A stretch of DNA of 64,000 nt from Acidisoma silvae (GTDB lineage Bacteria > Pseudomonadota > Alphaproteobacteria > Acetobacterales > Acetobacteraceae), in NCBI RefSeq assembly GCF_020618775.1, contig NZ_JAESVB010000009.1, positions 1-64,000 of the forward strand, in the 5' to 3' direction. Position 1 is the first letter of the stretch, and the number at the start of each line of letters is the position of its first letter. Positions 17,219 to 26,333 of this stretch are shown here, in pieces. The translations under genes and the position numbers were made by a program. The notes beneath the pieces are model-generated. The model was not told where the DNA came from. It worked only from the letters and a program-made list of their open reading frames with translations, and did not search any database.

Positions 17219-17249
17219 CCGGTTGCCTGCGATAGATGCAGACAACCGG
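17219..17249. terminator. Strong hairpin between convergent transport operons
   Basis: CCGGTTG (17219-17225) pairs with CAACCGG (17243-17249), and inside it CTGC pairs with GCAG after one mismatch, leaving a seven-base loop. It sits between the end of livF (plus) and the end of the sugar-binding gene (minus), where a two-way terminator is expected. Neither side has a T-run, so intrinsic termination would be weak; Rho or processing may be involved. Confidence 0.4.
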
Positions 17250-17267
17250 TCACATTCATCGACGATA

Positions 17268-18266
17268 TTAGAAGTGGTAGTTGTCGATATTCTGAGCGTT
17301 GAAGATCAGCGGATCGCTGAAGATGATGACGCCGTCGTTAACCTTGAACGTGCCGAGGTCGCCAGCCGTGAAGCTCCCATTGCGTGGGATGGCGTTATTA
17401 TAAGCCAGGCGAGCAACATACATGACAAGCTCGCCCTCCTTGACCTCATCCCATAGCGGCGTTTCCTTGATGACGCCGGCTTTGACATATTGGCGGATCG
17501 CATCAGGATCGGAACAGCCACCGACAATGACCTTGCCGGTCAGGCCAAGCTTCTGCACGGCGGCGGCGGCACCGACAAGCGCCGCGGCATCGGGACCGAT
17601 GATGCCGGTAACCTCGGGATGAGCCTGTAGAATATTAAGGCCAGCTGTGAGTGATTGCGAGACGCTGGACTGACCGTATTGCGTGGTCACGATGGTCATC
17701 TTCGGATAGGCGGTGGCCATATAGGCCTTGAGTGCCTTGATCCATTCATTCTGAATCGTGGCGTCCGGCGTGGACGACAGAATGGCGATCTTCGCATCCG
17801 GCTTGATGTATTTCGCGACGGAATCCACCAGCGCTTTGCCGAAAGCCGGATAAGCGGTATTCTGGATGAAGAAGTCGCGCGCGTCCGGCGCGACGTCGCT
17901 GTCATAGGACACGACCTTGATGCCCTGCTTCATCGCGCGGCGCAAAGCCGGCGCAAGTTCGGTAGGGTTGTTCGACGTCGTCGTAATAACGTTAAAACGG
18001 CGTGCGATCAAGCTGTTGAACACATCGACCTGCCCCTGGGCCGAGGCCGTCACCGGACCTGTATAGAGGAAGTCAATATTCAGCTTGGCCGCGGCAGCGA
18101 TGGCGCCCTTCTGATTGGCTTTGAAGACGGAGATGCCGACAAGCTTCGGCACCATCGCGACGCGGATGCGCTTGGATGTGTCGATATCCGCCGCATGTGC
18201 GGTGACGGAAAGGCCCAGCAGCGCGGCGGTGAGAAATCCAGCCCATTTCATATTCTTCATTGTCAT
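17268..18266 (-). CDS. LsrB/RhaS-like periplasmic sugar-binding protein
   Basis: A 332-residue receptor with a Sec signal (MKWAGFLTAALLGLSVTAHA). The mature chain follows the LsrB/RhaS subgroup of ribose-type receptors: 'RVAMVPKLVGISVFKANQKGA', 'LYTGPVTASAQGQVDVFNSLI', 'LAPALRRAMKQGIKVVSYDSD', 'IGPDAAALVGAA' and 'LWDEVKEGELVMYVA'. Known members bind AI-2, rhamnose or similar small polyols. There are no Lsr kinase or rhamnose catabolic genes nearby, so quorum-signal uptake is not implied. It is the last gene of the first CUT2 operon, 63 bases after the permease. Confidence 0.85.
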   Translation of the reverse strand: MTMKNMKWAGFLTAALLGLSVTAHAADIDTSKRIRVAMVPKLVGISVFKANQKGAIAAAAKLNIDFLYTGPVTASAQGQVDVFNSLIARRFNVITTTSNNPTELAPALRRAMKQGIKVVSYDSDVAPDARDFFIQNTAYPAFGKALVDSVAKYIKPDAKIAILSSTPDATIQNEWIKALKAYMATAYPKMTIVTTQYGQSSVSQSLTAGLNILQAHPEVTGIIGPDAAALVGAAAAVQKLGLTGKVIVGGCSDPDAIRQYVKAGVIKETPLWDEVKEGELVMYVARLAYNNAIPRNGSFTAGDLGTFKVNDGVIIFSDPLIFNAQNIDNYHF

Positions 18267-18329
18267 TTCCTGAAGTTATTATTTTTGATTGTCGCCAGTC
18301 CGGCCGGCTGTGCCCGGGCTAATTGCCCG

Positions 18330-19373
18330 TCACTTCGTAGCCTCCGTCAACTTGTCCCGCCCAAGGTTGCGGAAGCGCCGAACCAGCAGCGCCATGCCGG
18401 TGCCCCGCCCGGACAGAAGATTGCGGATTGTGATGGCAGCGAGCAGAATAGCGCCCGTCACCATGGTCGTCACCATGTCCGAGAAGCCTGCGATCAGCAT
18501 GCCCTGGCGCAAAAACCCCAGCAGCAGGACAGCAATGACAACGCCGCCGATACTGCCTTCACCACCAAAGATGCTGATGCCCCCAAGCACAACGGTCGTG
18601 ATCGTCGTCAGCAGCAGAATGTCGCCCATGTCCGGTCGCACCGCGCTGTAATAGGCAGCGAGGACAATGCCGGCGAGCGCCGCCATCGCGCCGCTGATGA
18701 CATAGGCACTGGTCACGATGCGGCCGACACGCAGGCCCGAATAGCGGGCGGCGTCGCCATTGTAGCCGACCATGACGATCTTGCGGCCATAGGCCGAGCG
18801 GGACATCAGCAGGGCAAAGAGCACGGCGAGAATGCTAAACAGGATCAGCTGATAGGGAATCAACCCGCCGATAGCGCCCTGCCCCAAGGCGTTGAAGCTA
18901 TCCGGAAAACCGGATGGCGGGGACTCACCGGCGAGCGCGGTGCCGACGCTGCGATAGATGAAGCTGGTGGCAAGCGTCGCGATCAATGGCTCGGTATTGA
19001 AACGCGTTATGATAAGGCCATTGATCAAACCCACCAACGCGCCCAATGCCACGCCAATCATGACGGCGATCCAGATTGGCATGCCGAGATGCAGCCAGAG
19101 CTCCGCCATCACGATGGCGCCCAGGCCTGCGGTCGATCCTACCGACAGGTCAATGCCACCTGTCAGAATGACAACGCTGAGACCTAAAGCAACGATCCCG
19201 AAGGGCAAAAAATTCTCGGTCAGACCAAGCCATGAACTGAAGCTGTCGAAGAAGCCCGGAATACTGAAACTCGACGCCAGCACTTGCAGAACGAAGAGGA
19301 CGAGCAGGGAACTTTCCCACCCGCCAAGCGGGAAGCGTGACCTCGAGCGGCGTGCCGTGACGCTATTGCTCAT
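18330..19373 (-). CDS. CUT2 sugar ABC permease (RbsC-like)
   Basis: A 347-residue inner-membrane permease of the ribose/xylose/AI-2 family, with 'LGLSVVILTGGIDLSVGSTAGLGAIV' and 'GYNGDAARYSGLRVGRIVTSAYVISGAMAALAGIVL' as the expected motifs. The start is the ATG at 19373, overlapping the preceding permease stop as ATGA; longer upstream frames are the other permease out of phase. It forms a heterodimeric channel with the product of 19370-20338. Confidence 0.88.
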   Translation of the reverse strand: MSNSVTARRSRSRFPLGGWESSLLVLFVLQVLASSFSIPGFFDSFSSWLGLTENFLPFGIVALGLSVVILTGGIDLSVGSTAGLGAIVMAELWLHLGMPIWIAVMIGVALGALVGLINGLIITRFNTEPLIATLATSFIYRSVGTALAGESPPSGFPDSFNALGQGAIGGLIPYQLILFSILAVLFALLMSRSAYGRKIVMVGYNGDAARYSGLRVGRIVTSAYVISGAMAALAGIVLAAYYSAVRPDMGDILLLTTITTVVLGGISIFGGEGSIGGVVIAVLLLGFLRQGMLIAGFSDMVTTMVTGAILLAAITIRNLLSGRGTGMALLVRRFRNLGRDKLTEATK

Positions 19374-20338
19374 CGTATTGCCTTCCGCGCTGCATTCTGT
19401 CGCATGCCGAGCGTGACGGTGACGAGGATCATGGCGCCTTCTCCGGCGGAGTACCAGATCGGCGGCACATGCAGAAATACGAGCGCCGTGAGGACAACGC
19501 TCAGGAAAAGCCCGCCGAGCACCGTGCCAACCATATTGCCGCGCCCACCGACAATTGCGGTACCCCCGATCAGGGCAACAGCGATCGACTGTAACTCCAC
19601 ATGGTCGCCGGTGCCGGTCGTCACTGTGGCAGAGCCCGTATAGCACAGAAAAACGAAGCCCGCGATGGCGGCGAGGAGGCCCGAGATCATGTAGACGCGG
19701 ATTTGCGTCGCCACAACGGACACGCCCGCATTATAGGCCGCGACGGCATTATTGCCGATGGCGAGCACCGCCCGCCCAAAGATTGTATGGCCAAGGACGA
19801 ACCAGCATAGAAACAGGATGGCGGCGAGTATCAGTACCGGGATTGGAATCGGCAGCCAGTGTGCCAATGTGCCATTGCCGAACGTAGCATAGGCAGGCGG
19901 GACAGAGACGACGTCGGTTCCGTTGGAATAGATGAACATCAGGCCGCTGTACAAACTATAGGTGCCGAGCGTCACAATGATCGGCGGAATGTTCAGCTTC
20001 GCCACCAGCAGGCCATTGACGGTGCCAAGCACGATGCCAATGCCGATTGTGATGCCGATGGCGCCCACCAAGGGTAAGCCGCTGCCTTGCTCCAGCAACC
20101 CCGTTACAACGGCGGTCAGGCCCATGATGGGCGCAACGGAGAGATCAATCCCCTTGGTCGCAATGACCCAGGTTTGACCGAGCGCCAATAGCGACAACAC
20201 GACCGAATTCAAGATCATGAAGCGGATGTTCTGCAGTGTCATGAAGTCGTGGTTGATAATACCCACTACGATGAGCGTCACGATCGTCGCGAGGATGAGG
20301 GTGACTTCTCGCGTTTCGCGGCGTGGCGCTCGGGTCAT
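19370..20338 (-). CDS. CUT2 sugar ABC permease (RbsC-like)
   Basis: A 322-residue permease. 'LALGQTWVIATKGIDLSVAPIMGLTAVV' and 'IGNNAVAAYNAGVSVVATQIRVYMISGLLAAIAGFV' match the family's conserved helix and coupling loop. It overlaps both neighbours by four bases (ATGA), a sign of tight translational coupling in the order ATPase, permease, permease. Having two different permeases resembles the Lsr (AI-2) and rhamnose importers, in agreement with the receptor type. Confidence 0.88.
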   Translation of the reverse strand: MTRAPRRETREVTLILATIVTLIVVGIINHDFMTLQNIRFMILNSVVLSLLALGQTWVIATKGIDLSVAPIMGLTAVVTGLLEQGSGLPLVGAIGITIGIGIVLGTVNGLLVAKLNIPPIIVTLGTYSLYSGLMFIYSNGTDVVSVPPAYATFGNGTLAHWLPIPIPVLILAAILFLCWFVLGHTIFGRAVLAIGNNAVAAYNAGVSVVATQIRVYMISGLLAAIAGFVFLCYTGSATVTTGTGDHVELQSIAVALIGGTAIVGGRGNMVGTVLGGLFLSVVLTALVFLHVPPIWYSAGEGAMILVTVTLGMRQNAARKAIR

Positions 20339-21930
20339 CGTCCGGACGCCGCTGCCGTGGTGAGATAGGAGGCAGATACCCTTTCCGGGGTAATCTCGTC
20401 CCCCGTGAGTTCGGCGACGATCTCCCCGTCATAGATCGACAGGATGCGATCGCAGATCCGCACCAGCTCTTCAAGCTCCGAGGAGATAATCAGGATCCCC
20501 ATGCCTTCCTGTGCCAGGCTGTCGATCAGGTCATAAATCTCATCCTTTGCGCCGACATCGACGCCACGGGTCGGCTCATCGAGGATCGCGACATCGGGGC
20601 CGATGCCCATCCATTTGCCGAAGACGACCTTTTGCTGATTGCCGCCTGAAAGCTGGCGCAGCTTTTGATCCGTGCCCGCGCAGCGCACGCGGTAGCGCTG
20701 GACTGTTTCCGCCCCGATGCGGTCCTCGTCTGACCGGCTCAGAAGGCCGGCACGGCTGCGGACGCGTTCCAGCAAGCCGGATGTGACATTTTCGGTTATC
20801 GACATGGGCAATACCGCACCATGCCGCGCGCGATCCTCCGGCGCATAAACAAGGCCTTTGCGGATGATGTCGTGAGTGTCGAGGTCAGATATGTCCTCGC
20901 CTGCCAGACGGACAATGCCCTTGTCCCGGGCACGGATGCCGAAGATCGTCTCCGCTATTTCAGTCCGGCCGGCACCGACGAGACCGGCGAAGCCCAGGAT
21001 CTCGCCCTTGTGCAGGTCGAAGCTTACGTTACGGAAGCGCGGCGCGTGGGCCAGGTCTGCGACTTCCAGAACCGGTTGCGAGGTGGCATGACTGATCTGA
21101 CGGCGGGGAATGACACGCATCTCACGACCCACCATTTTCGACAGAAGGCGGACACGGTCAAACGCCGCGCGTTCCACCGAATCAACCAAGACACCGTCGC
21201 GCAGAACGCTGATATCGTCGGAGATGTCGAGAACCTCATCCATGCGGTGGCTGATAAATCCAAGCGTATAGCCGTCGCCACGAAGCCGCCGCATGGTGCC
21301 AAAAAGCCGCTCGACCTCATGGGTCGTGAGCGGAGAGGTCGGTTCGTCGAAAAGGATAACGCGGCAGCCGCGCAGCAATGCCTTGGCGCATTCAAGCTGC
21401 TGCTGCTGCGCGATGCTCAGATGCCGGGCCAGCTGATCCGGATCGATGTCGAGATCCAGAGTGGCGAGAGCCTGACAGGCGCGGGCGCGCGCAGCCTTCC
21501 AGTCGACACGGCGCGGGAATTTCCACATGGTCGGCAGCTGGCCGACGAACATCGTTTCCGTGACCGTAAGCTCCGGCATCAGGGCTGGCTCCTGCGGCAC
21601 CAGATAGATGCCAGCGTGGTGCGCGGCAGCCGGAGACGCCAGCGACAAAGCCTGCCCATCCAGATGCAGAGATCCGCTGCTAGGCTGGATCAGACCCGCA
21701 AGGATTTTGAAAGCCGTGGATTTTCCGGCGCCATTCTCCCCCATGATGGTGTGAATATGGCCGGGCTGCATGGCGAGCGAAACACCACGCAAGACAGTGA
21801 CAGGGCCGAAGCGCTTGTTGAGATCCCGCGCTTCGTAGAATCCCACTTGCATAGGCGTCGGTAAGACGGGATCAGGCAGTGCCAATAGGCGTCCTCCAAG
21901 GGACGGACTTACCCCAAAAGGAGCGTCCAT
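20335..21930 (-). CDS. CUT2 sugar ABC ATPase with two nucleotide-binding domains
   Basis: A 531-residue RbsA-like fused ATPase. The first domain has Walker A 'GENGAGKSTAFK', signature 'LSIAQQQQLECAKAL' and Walker B 'VILFDEPTSPLT'. The second has the family's altered Walker A 'GLVGAGRTEIAE', signature 'LSGGNQQKVVFGKWM' and Walker B 'VAILDEPTRGVDVGAK'. It is the first gene of a four-gene operon with two permeases and the LsrB/RhaS-like receptor. A GGAA nine bases before the ATG serves as ribosome site. Confidence 0.9.
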   Translation of the reverse strand: MDAPFGVSPSLGGRLLALPDPVLPTPMQVGFYEARDLNKRFGPVTVLRGVSLAMQPGHIHTIMGENGAGKSTAFKILAGLIQPSSGSLHLDGQALSLASPAAAHHAGIYLVPQEPALMPELTVTETMFVGQLPTMWKFPRRVDWKAARARACQALATLDLDIDPDQLARHLSIAQQQQLECAKALLRGCRVILFDEPTSPLTTHEVERLFGTMRRLRGDGYTLGFISHRMDEVLDISDDISVLRDGVLVDSVERAAFDRVRLLSKMVGREMRVIPRRQISHATSQPVLEVADLAHAPRFRNVSFDLHKGEILGFAGLVGAGRTEIAETIFGIRARDKGIVRLAGEDISDLDTHDIIRKGLVYAPEDRARHGAVLPMSITENVTSGLLERVRSRAGLLSRSDEDRIGAETVQRYRVRCAGTDQKLRQLSGGNQQKVVFGKWMGIGPDVAILDEPTRGVDVGAKDEIYDLIDSLAQEGMGILIISSELEELVRICDRILSIYDGEIVAELTGDEITPERVSASYLTTAAASGR

Positions 21931-21991
21931 TTTTAATTTCCAAAGTTAAAATCTTTTCCTCGGTATCGCAACCATTATATTTTGGTTTAGA

Positions 21992-22007
21992 CCATCAATG
22001 TTGATGG
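21992..22007. promoter_or_regulatory. Palindrome upstream of first CUT2 operon, candidate operator
   Basis: CCATCAA (21992-21998) and TTGATGG (22001-22007) are perfect inverse arms around TG, about 62 bases upstream of the ATPase start on the minus strand, in an AT-rich gap. This is where a sugar-responsive repressor (LacI, DeoR or GntR type) would bind. The GntR-type gene at 26334 is a candidate partner. Confidence 0.45.
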
Positions 22008-22067
22008 AACATTTGCACGCCAGCCTACCGCACCGGATTGTCTTTGTGAGTGGGGCTATGTTTCCGC

Positions 22068-22718
22068 CTATCCTATCGCAGGCGGCATCTTTTGAGTCAT
22101 GACCGACCGAACGAAAACCGCCATACGCTGACCCCAAATCTGATGACCCTCGGCATCAAGGTGAATGCCGTCGAGATCCGAGTATGAGATGCTGTCACCC
22201 ATGGCGATACAGCTGACATTCAGCTCTCGGGCCTTGTCTTCGAACTTTTCTTTAAGATCCAAGGATGTCTCGGTTCCTCCGGCAAACATGTCAGACAGAT
22301 GACTGAGCCGCGAGAGCGGCGCGGGAGCGACCAAAATGACATGGGGTGGCAACCCCGATGGATCAGTCGCGTATGTTCTGACAAGCCCGGCAAGCCGGCC
22401 GGCGCCCGATGCGATGTCATAGGCAGACAAGGAAAAGCGCCGCTTTAGGTCATTGACGCCAAGCGCGATGATAACGACGTCGATCGGGTTTTGGCTCAAC
22501 AGGCAGGGCGGAAGATAGGTCGCGCCGTTGCGGAAAGGTTCAATCGGATCCTCGAAAGCCGTCGTCCGGCCATTCATCGCTTCCTCGATCAACTCCCAGT
22601 CTGACCCGAGCTGCGCGTGCATCACCGTAGGCCAGCGCGTTCCTGTGGGAAAGCGTGTCCCCTTCACGGGTTCATAGCCCCAGGAATTTGAGTCACCGTA
22701 GACCAGAATGCGAGCCAT
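22068..22718 (-). CDS. SGNH/GDSL hydrolase (arylesterase-like)
   Basis: A 216-residue cytoplasmic hydrolase. Block I 'ILVYGDSNSWGYEP' holds the nucleophile serine, 'ALGVNDLKRRF' is the block with the oxyanion asparagine, and 'DGIHLDAEGHQIWGQ' gives the catalytic Asp and His. There is no signal peptide. The start is ATG 22718 with a GGGAAACCTCC ribosome site; the longer upstream frame is the permease out of phase. Lying 17 bases after a sugar permease in the second CUT2 operon, it may remove acyl groups from an imported sugar or ester. Confidence 0.85.
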   Translation of the reverse strand: MARILVYGDSNSWGYEPVKGTRFPTGTRWPTVMHAQLGSDWELIEEAMNGRTTAFEDPIEPFRNGATYLPPCLLSQNPIDVVIIALGVNDLKRRFSLSAYDIASGAGRLAGLVRTYATDPSGLPPHVILVAPAPLSRLSHLSDMFAGGTETSLDLKEKFEDKARELNVSCIAMGDSISYSDLDGIHLDAEGHQIWGQRMAVFVRSVMTQKMPPAIG

Positions 22719-22735
22719 GGAGGTTTCCCAATCAA

Positions 22736-23722
22736 TTATGAGCGCGTGGTCACACGGGACAGCATGAGCGACAGCAAGATGATTCCGCCATAGATGGCCT
22801 GAATCCAGAACGAGGGAACCTGAGTCAAGGTCAGAAGATTCTGGACAACGCCGAGAAGCAAAACACCGGTCAAGGCACCGAACATCGTGCCACTTCCCCC
22901 TTCGAGGGAAATGCCGCCGATGACGGCCGCGGCGAAGACCGTAAATATCATGCCATTGCCCTGGTTCGCATTGATGGCGCCGACATAGCCCGTCACGACC
23001 AGACCGCCGATCGAGGCCAGAATACCTGACACGACGAAGACACCCCAGGTAATGCGTTCGACGCGAATGCCGGCGGCGCGCGCCGCTTCCGCATTGCCGC
23101 CGATGGCGTAAAGGGCGCGGCCAAGCCTGTGATAGCGCAAGACAAACGCCGCGACGGCAAAAGCAAGCCCCGCCGCCCACACCGACAAAGGCAGGCCGAA
23201 AAGCGTATTTGTCGCCAGAACCAGGAAGGCGTCCGGCATGTCAAAGACGGTACCCCCGCCCGCCGCGCCTACCAGAATGCCCCGCAAAACGATAAGCATT
23301 GCCAGCGTCACGATAAAGGCGTTGAGCCGCAACTGAACGATCAGAAAGCCATTGAGGAGGCCGATCAACCCACCCAGCAGCGGAATAACCAGCATCCCTA
23401 TGCCTGTCGGCAAGCCTATGCCGAAACCCATTGAAGCCTTGGGAATGACCAGCATGGCGCCGATTGCGGGCGCAATGCCGACAACCGATTCAAGCGAAAG
23501 ATCGAATTTTCCGACGATAATGACGAGTGATTCCCCGAGCACGACAAAGGCAAGTGCCGCCGACGAGCCCAGAATGCTGACGATATTGGCTTCGGTCATG
23601 AAGCTTGGACTGATCAGCGTGCCGATGACAAGGAGCAGAACGAGCGCAGGCAGCAGCGCAAGTTCCCTTAACCGGCCGAATGTAGCCTGACCTATGGTCA
23701 AGAAACTGCGGTTACCGGACAT
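22736..23722 (-). CDS. CUT2 sugar ABC permease (RbsC-like), second system
   Basis: A 328-residue permease with 'FVVLGESLVIIVGKFDLSLESVVGIAPAIG' and 'IGGNAEAARAAGIRVERITWGVFVVSGILASIGGLV'. The ATG at 23722 overlaps the ATPase stop by 11 bases. As the only permease of this operon, it presumably forms a homodimer, as in ribose-type importers. Confidence 0.88.
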   Translation of the reverse strand: MSGNRSFLTIGQATFGRLRELALLPALVLLLVIGTLISPSFMTEANIVSILGSSAALAFVVLGESLVIIVGKFDLSLESVVGIAPAIGAMLVIPKASMGFGIGLPTGIGMLVIPLLGGLIGLLNGFLIVQLRLNAFIVTLAMLIVLRGILVGAAGGGTVFDMPDAFLVLATNTLFGLPLSVWAAGLAFAVAAFVLRYHRLGRALYAIGGNAEAARAAGIRVERITWGVFVVSGILASIGGLVVTGYVGAINANQGNGMIFTVFAAAVIGGISLEGGSGTMFGALTGVLLLGVVQNLLTLTQVPSFWIQAIYGGIILLSLMLSRVTTRS

Positions 23723-25223
23723 CGGAGGACACGCCCTCAATGGCGGAAATCATGGCGTGATCATCCCATCCTGAGGAAAATTCAGCGACCAGCTTGCCGT
23801 GGTGCATGACCAGAACGCGGTCGCAGAGTCTCAGATCTTCAATCTCGCCGCTGGCCAGCAGAATGGCCTTCCCGATCTGCTTTTGCTCTTCGATGATCCC
23901 AAGCAGTTGCACCTTGGACCGGACATCAACGCCCGCTGTCGGATCAATCAGAACCAGGATATCCGGATTGCTTGCCATGGCGCGCGCCAGAACAACCTTC
24001 TGCTGATTGCCTCCCGACAAGGCGGAGACAGGTTGATCTGGCCCGCTGGTCACCACGCCCATGCGGGTGATCGCTGCCCTCGCCGCCACCCGCCTGCGGC
24101 TTTGGACAATGAAACCCATCGGGCCGAGCCCGCGGCTGATCGTCATGGTTGCATTCTCAGCAATGGATTGACCGAGAACCAGGCCCTGACGATGCCGGTC
24201 CTGCGGCACACAGCCCACACCAAGTGCCAAAGCGGCTGGCACGTCGCCCAGGGCAAGCTGCTGTCCATGGATGCGGATGCTCCCACTTGCAGGACAGCTC
24301 AGGCCTGCGACGGCTTCCGCGATTTCGGTGCGGCCGCTTGAGGTGGCCCCGGCGAGACCGACGATTTCACCGGCAGAAACCGCCAAAGTCACGGACTGAT
24401 AGGTAAGGCCCGATACGTCATCCATTGCCAGAGCCGCCTGGGCGGCAGATCGGCGCGATGGGCTTGCCGCGATAGCGTTGAGCGCCGTTGCCTCACCGGT
24501 CATGGCCTCTATGAGTTTCGTCTTGGGCAGGTCCGCTACCGGCGCCGTCAGAATATGACGTGCGTCCCGCAGAACCGTCACTGCCTGGCACAGCTCGTAG
24601 ACTTCCTGCAGGTGATGGGAAATAAAGAGGAAGGTCACGCCTTCCTGTTGCAGTTCCCGCATGCGGTCGAACAAGCGGCGTATTTCTATGCCGTCCAGCT
24701 GGGCGGTGGGTTCGTCCAAAATCACGAAGCGCACGCCATGGGAGAGTGCGCGCGCAATTTCGACAAGCTGCCGGGATTCGACGCTCAGACTCTCGGCCGT
24801 CTGATCAACCGCGACATCAATGCGCCAGCGGTCAAGCAAGGCACGCGCTTGGCGCCTCATCTCACGCCAGCTGATCATGCCAGCGCGGCCCGGCTGGCGG
24901 TTAATGAACAGGTTTTCCGCAACCGTGAGCCCCGGGATGACCGTCGCATGCTGATAGACGCAGGCGACCTGCTTGCGCCAGCCTGCACGATCAGAAAGCG
25001 GTGGCGCAGCCATGCCGGCGAACCGGACATCTCCGGTATCAGGCGCCCTCAATCCGGTCAGGATGCTGACGAGCGTCGATTTGCCGGCGCCATTCCGCCC
25101 GACCAAGGCATGAGATTTTCCGGGCATGACCCGAAAGCTGGCATCGTGAAGCGCTGTGGTGGGACCATAGCGCTTTGAGATGCCTCTCGCTTCCACGACC
25201 GGCGTTACATCGATGGTCTGCAC
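23712..25223 (-). CDS. CUT2 sugar ABC ATPase with atypical second Walker B
   Basis: A 503-residue fused ATPase. Domain one is canonical: Walker A 'GRNGAGKSTLVS' and Walker B 'FVILDEPTAQLDG'. Domain two has the usual altered Walker A 'GATSSGRTEIAE' and signature 'LSGGNQQKVVLARAM', but its Walker B reads 'ILVLIDPTAGVDV': the catalytic glutamate of 'DEPT' is missing, giving 'DPT'. So hydrolysis at that site is doubtful. It is preceded 15 bases upstream by the binding protein gene and overlaps the permease gene. Confidence 0.88.
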   Translation of the reverse strand: MQTIDVTPVVEARGISKRYGPTTALHDASFRVMPGKSHALVGRNGAGKSTLVSILTGLRAPDTGDVRFAGMAAPPLSDRAGWRKQVACVYQHATVIPGLTVAENLFINRQPGRAGMISWREMRRQARALLDRWRIDVAVDQTAESLSVESRQLVEIARALSHGVRFVILDEPTAQLDGIEIRRLFDRMRELQQEGVTFLFISHHLQEVYELCQAVTVLRDARHILTAPVADLPKTKLIEAMTGEATALNAIAASPSRRSAAQAALAMDDVSGLTYQSVTLAVSAGEIVGLAGATSSGRTEIAEAVAGLSCPASGSIRIHGQQLALGDVPAALALGVGCVPQDRHRQGLVLGQSIAENATMTISRGLGPMGFIVQSRRRVAARAAITRMGVVTSGPDQPVSALSGGNQQKVVLARAMASNPDILVLIDPTAGVDVRSKVQLLGIIEEQKQIGKAILLASGEIEDLRLCDRVLVMHHGKLVAEFSSGWDDHAMISAIEGVSSDVR

Positions 25224-25238
25224 AGGCTCAGGCCACGC

Positions 25239-26252
25239 TCAGAGCTGGTTCGCCCAGAGGCTTTTGTCGTCAACATTGGCCTTGGTAATAAGGGGCGCCG
25301 GCAATTCATCTTCCAGGATACCGGGGGCGATTTGCACGATCTTGCTGCCATGATCCGTGGGGCCAGTCTGGAAGGTTTTTCCGGCCATGGCCGCCTGCGT
25401 GTAAAATAGTCCATATTTTGCATAGAGATCAGCGGGTTGCGATACCGTCGCGTCGATTTCGCCCGAGCGAATGGCGGCAAGTTCCTGCGGAATTCCGTCA
25501 TTGCTGACAATGACAATATGGCCGGCATCACCGGTATGATGCAGCATCTTATGCCGCTTCAAGGCTTGCAATGTCGCGGCCAGATAAACGCCGCCCGCCT
25601 GCATATAGATCGCCTTTATATCGGGATTGGCCGGCAGAAGGCTGTCCAGACCGGCAGCCGCGACGTCCGATTTCCATTGGGCTGGGATATCGAGCACCGT
25701 TAAGCCGGGATAATTGGCCTTGATGCAGCTATGGAAGGCTTCCGTCCGGTCACGACCATTGACTGACACGACGTCGCCCATGATCTGGACGACTTTGCCC
25801 TGTTTGACGTGGTCGCCGATATAGTGGCAGGCCTGCTCGCCATAAGCGCGATTATCGGCACGCACCACCATGGCAACAGGGCCTTTGTCAGGCGCGACAT
25901 CAACCGTGATGACCGGAATATGCTTGCGCGCCGCTGCATTGAGGCCGGGTGCGATACCGGCGGAATCGATCGGCGAGACGATCAGACCGCCGGCGCCAAG
26001 ATTGATGAGATTGTTGATGTCGGTGATCTGCTTGGCAGAGTCCTGGTCAGAATTGACTGGCGCCAGGATAGAAATGCCCATGCTTTTGGAAAAGGATTTG
26101 ATGTATCGATCATAGGCAGTCCAGAAGGGCGAGGTCAAAAGGGAGTAATCGACCCCTATTTTCGCCGGTTCTGCCGCCAAGGTTACTCTAGCAGCGGGAA
26201 GCTGCACAACCTGTAGGCTGAGCAAGCTCAGTGCCAGATAGAGTTTTTTCAC
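25239..26252 (-). CDS. Periplasmic sugar-binding protein, second CUT2 system
   Basis: A 337-residue RbsB-like receptor with signal peptide MKKLYLALSLLSLQVVQLPAARVTLAAE. 'IGVDYSLLTSPFWTAYDRYIKS' and 'QITDINNLINLGAGGLIVSPIDSAGIAPGLNAA' are typical of the type I fold, as is 'VIVSNDGIPQELAAIRSGEIDATVSQ'. It is the first gene of the second sugar operon and faces the GntR-type regulator across 81 bases. The ligand is unknown; the SGNH hydrolase in the operon hints at an acylated sugar or polyol. Confidence 0.87.
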   Translation of the reverse strand: MKKLYLALSLLSLQVVQLPAARVTLAAEPAKIGVDYSLLTSPFWTAYDRYIKSFSKSMGISILAPVNSDQDSAKQITDINNLINLGAGGLIVSPIDSAGIAPGLNAAARKHIPVITVDVAPDKGPVAMVVRADNRAYGEQACHYIGDHVKQGKVVQIMGDVVSVNGRDRTEAFHSCIKANYPGLTVLDIPAQWKSDVAAAGLDSLLPANPDIKAIYMQAGGVYLAATLQALKRHKMLHHTGDAGHIVIVSNDGIPQELAAIRSGEIDATVSQPADLYAKYGLFYTQAAMAGKTFQTGPTDHGSKIVQIAPGILEDELPAPLITKANVDDKSLWANQL

Positions 26253-26323
26253 GAGACAATCCCCGCATTATTTTTGTTGGGCGCTTCACTACCGCTTATA
26301 CAAACGCTAATCTAATTAAATAA

Positions 26324-26331
26324 TGCATGCA
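26324..26331. promoter_or_regulatory. TGCATGCA palindrome in divergent promoter
   Basis: An 8-bp palindrome lies two bases before the ATG used for the GntR-type regulator, in the AT-rich 81-base gap shared with the sugar operon. The location would allow autoregulation and control of the operon. Eight bases can occur by chance, so this is a weak candidate. Confidence 0.3.
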
Positions 26332-26333
26332 AT

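Noticed and set aside
17655-19187. 510-codon plus-strand frame
   Set aside because: It is antisense across a sugar receptor and permease, with low-complexity composition and no recognisable domain.
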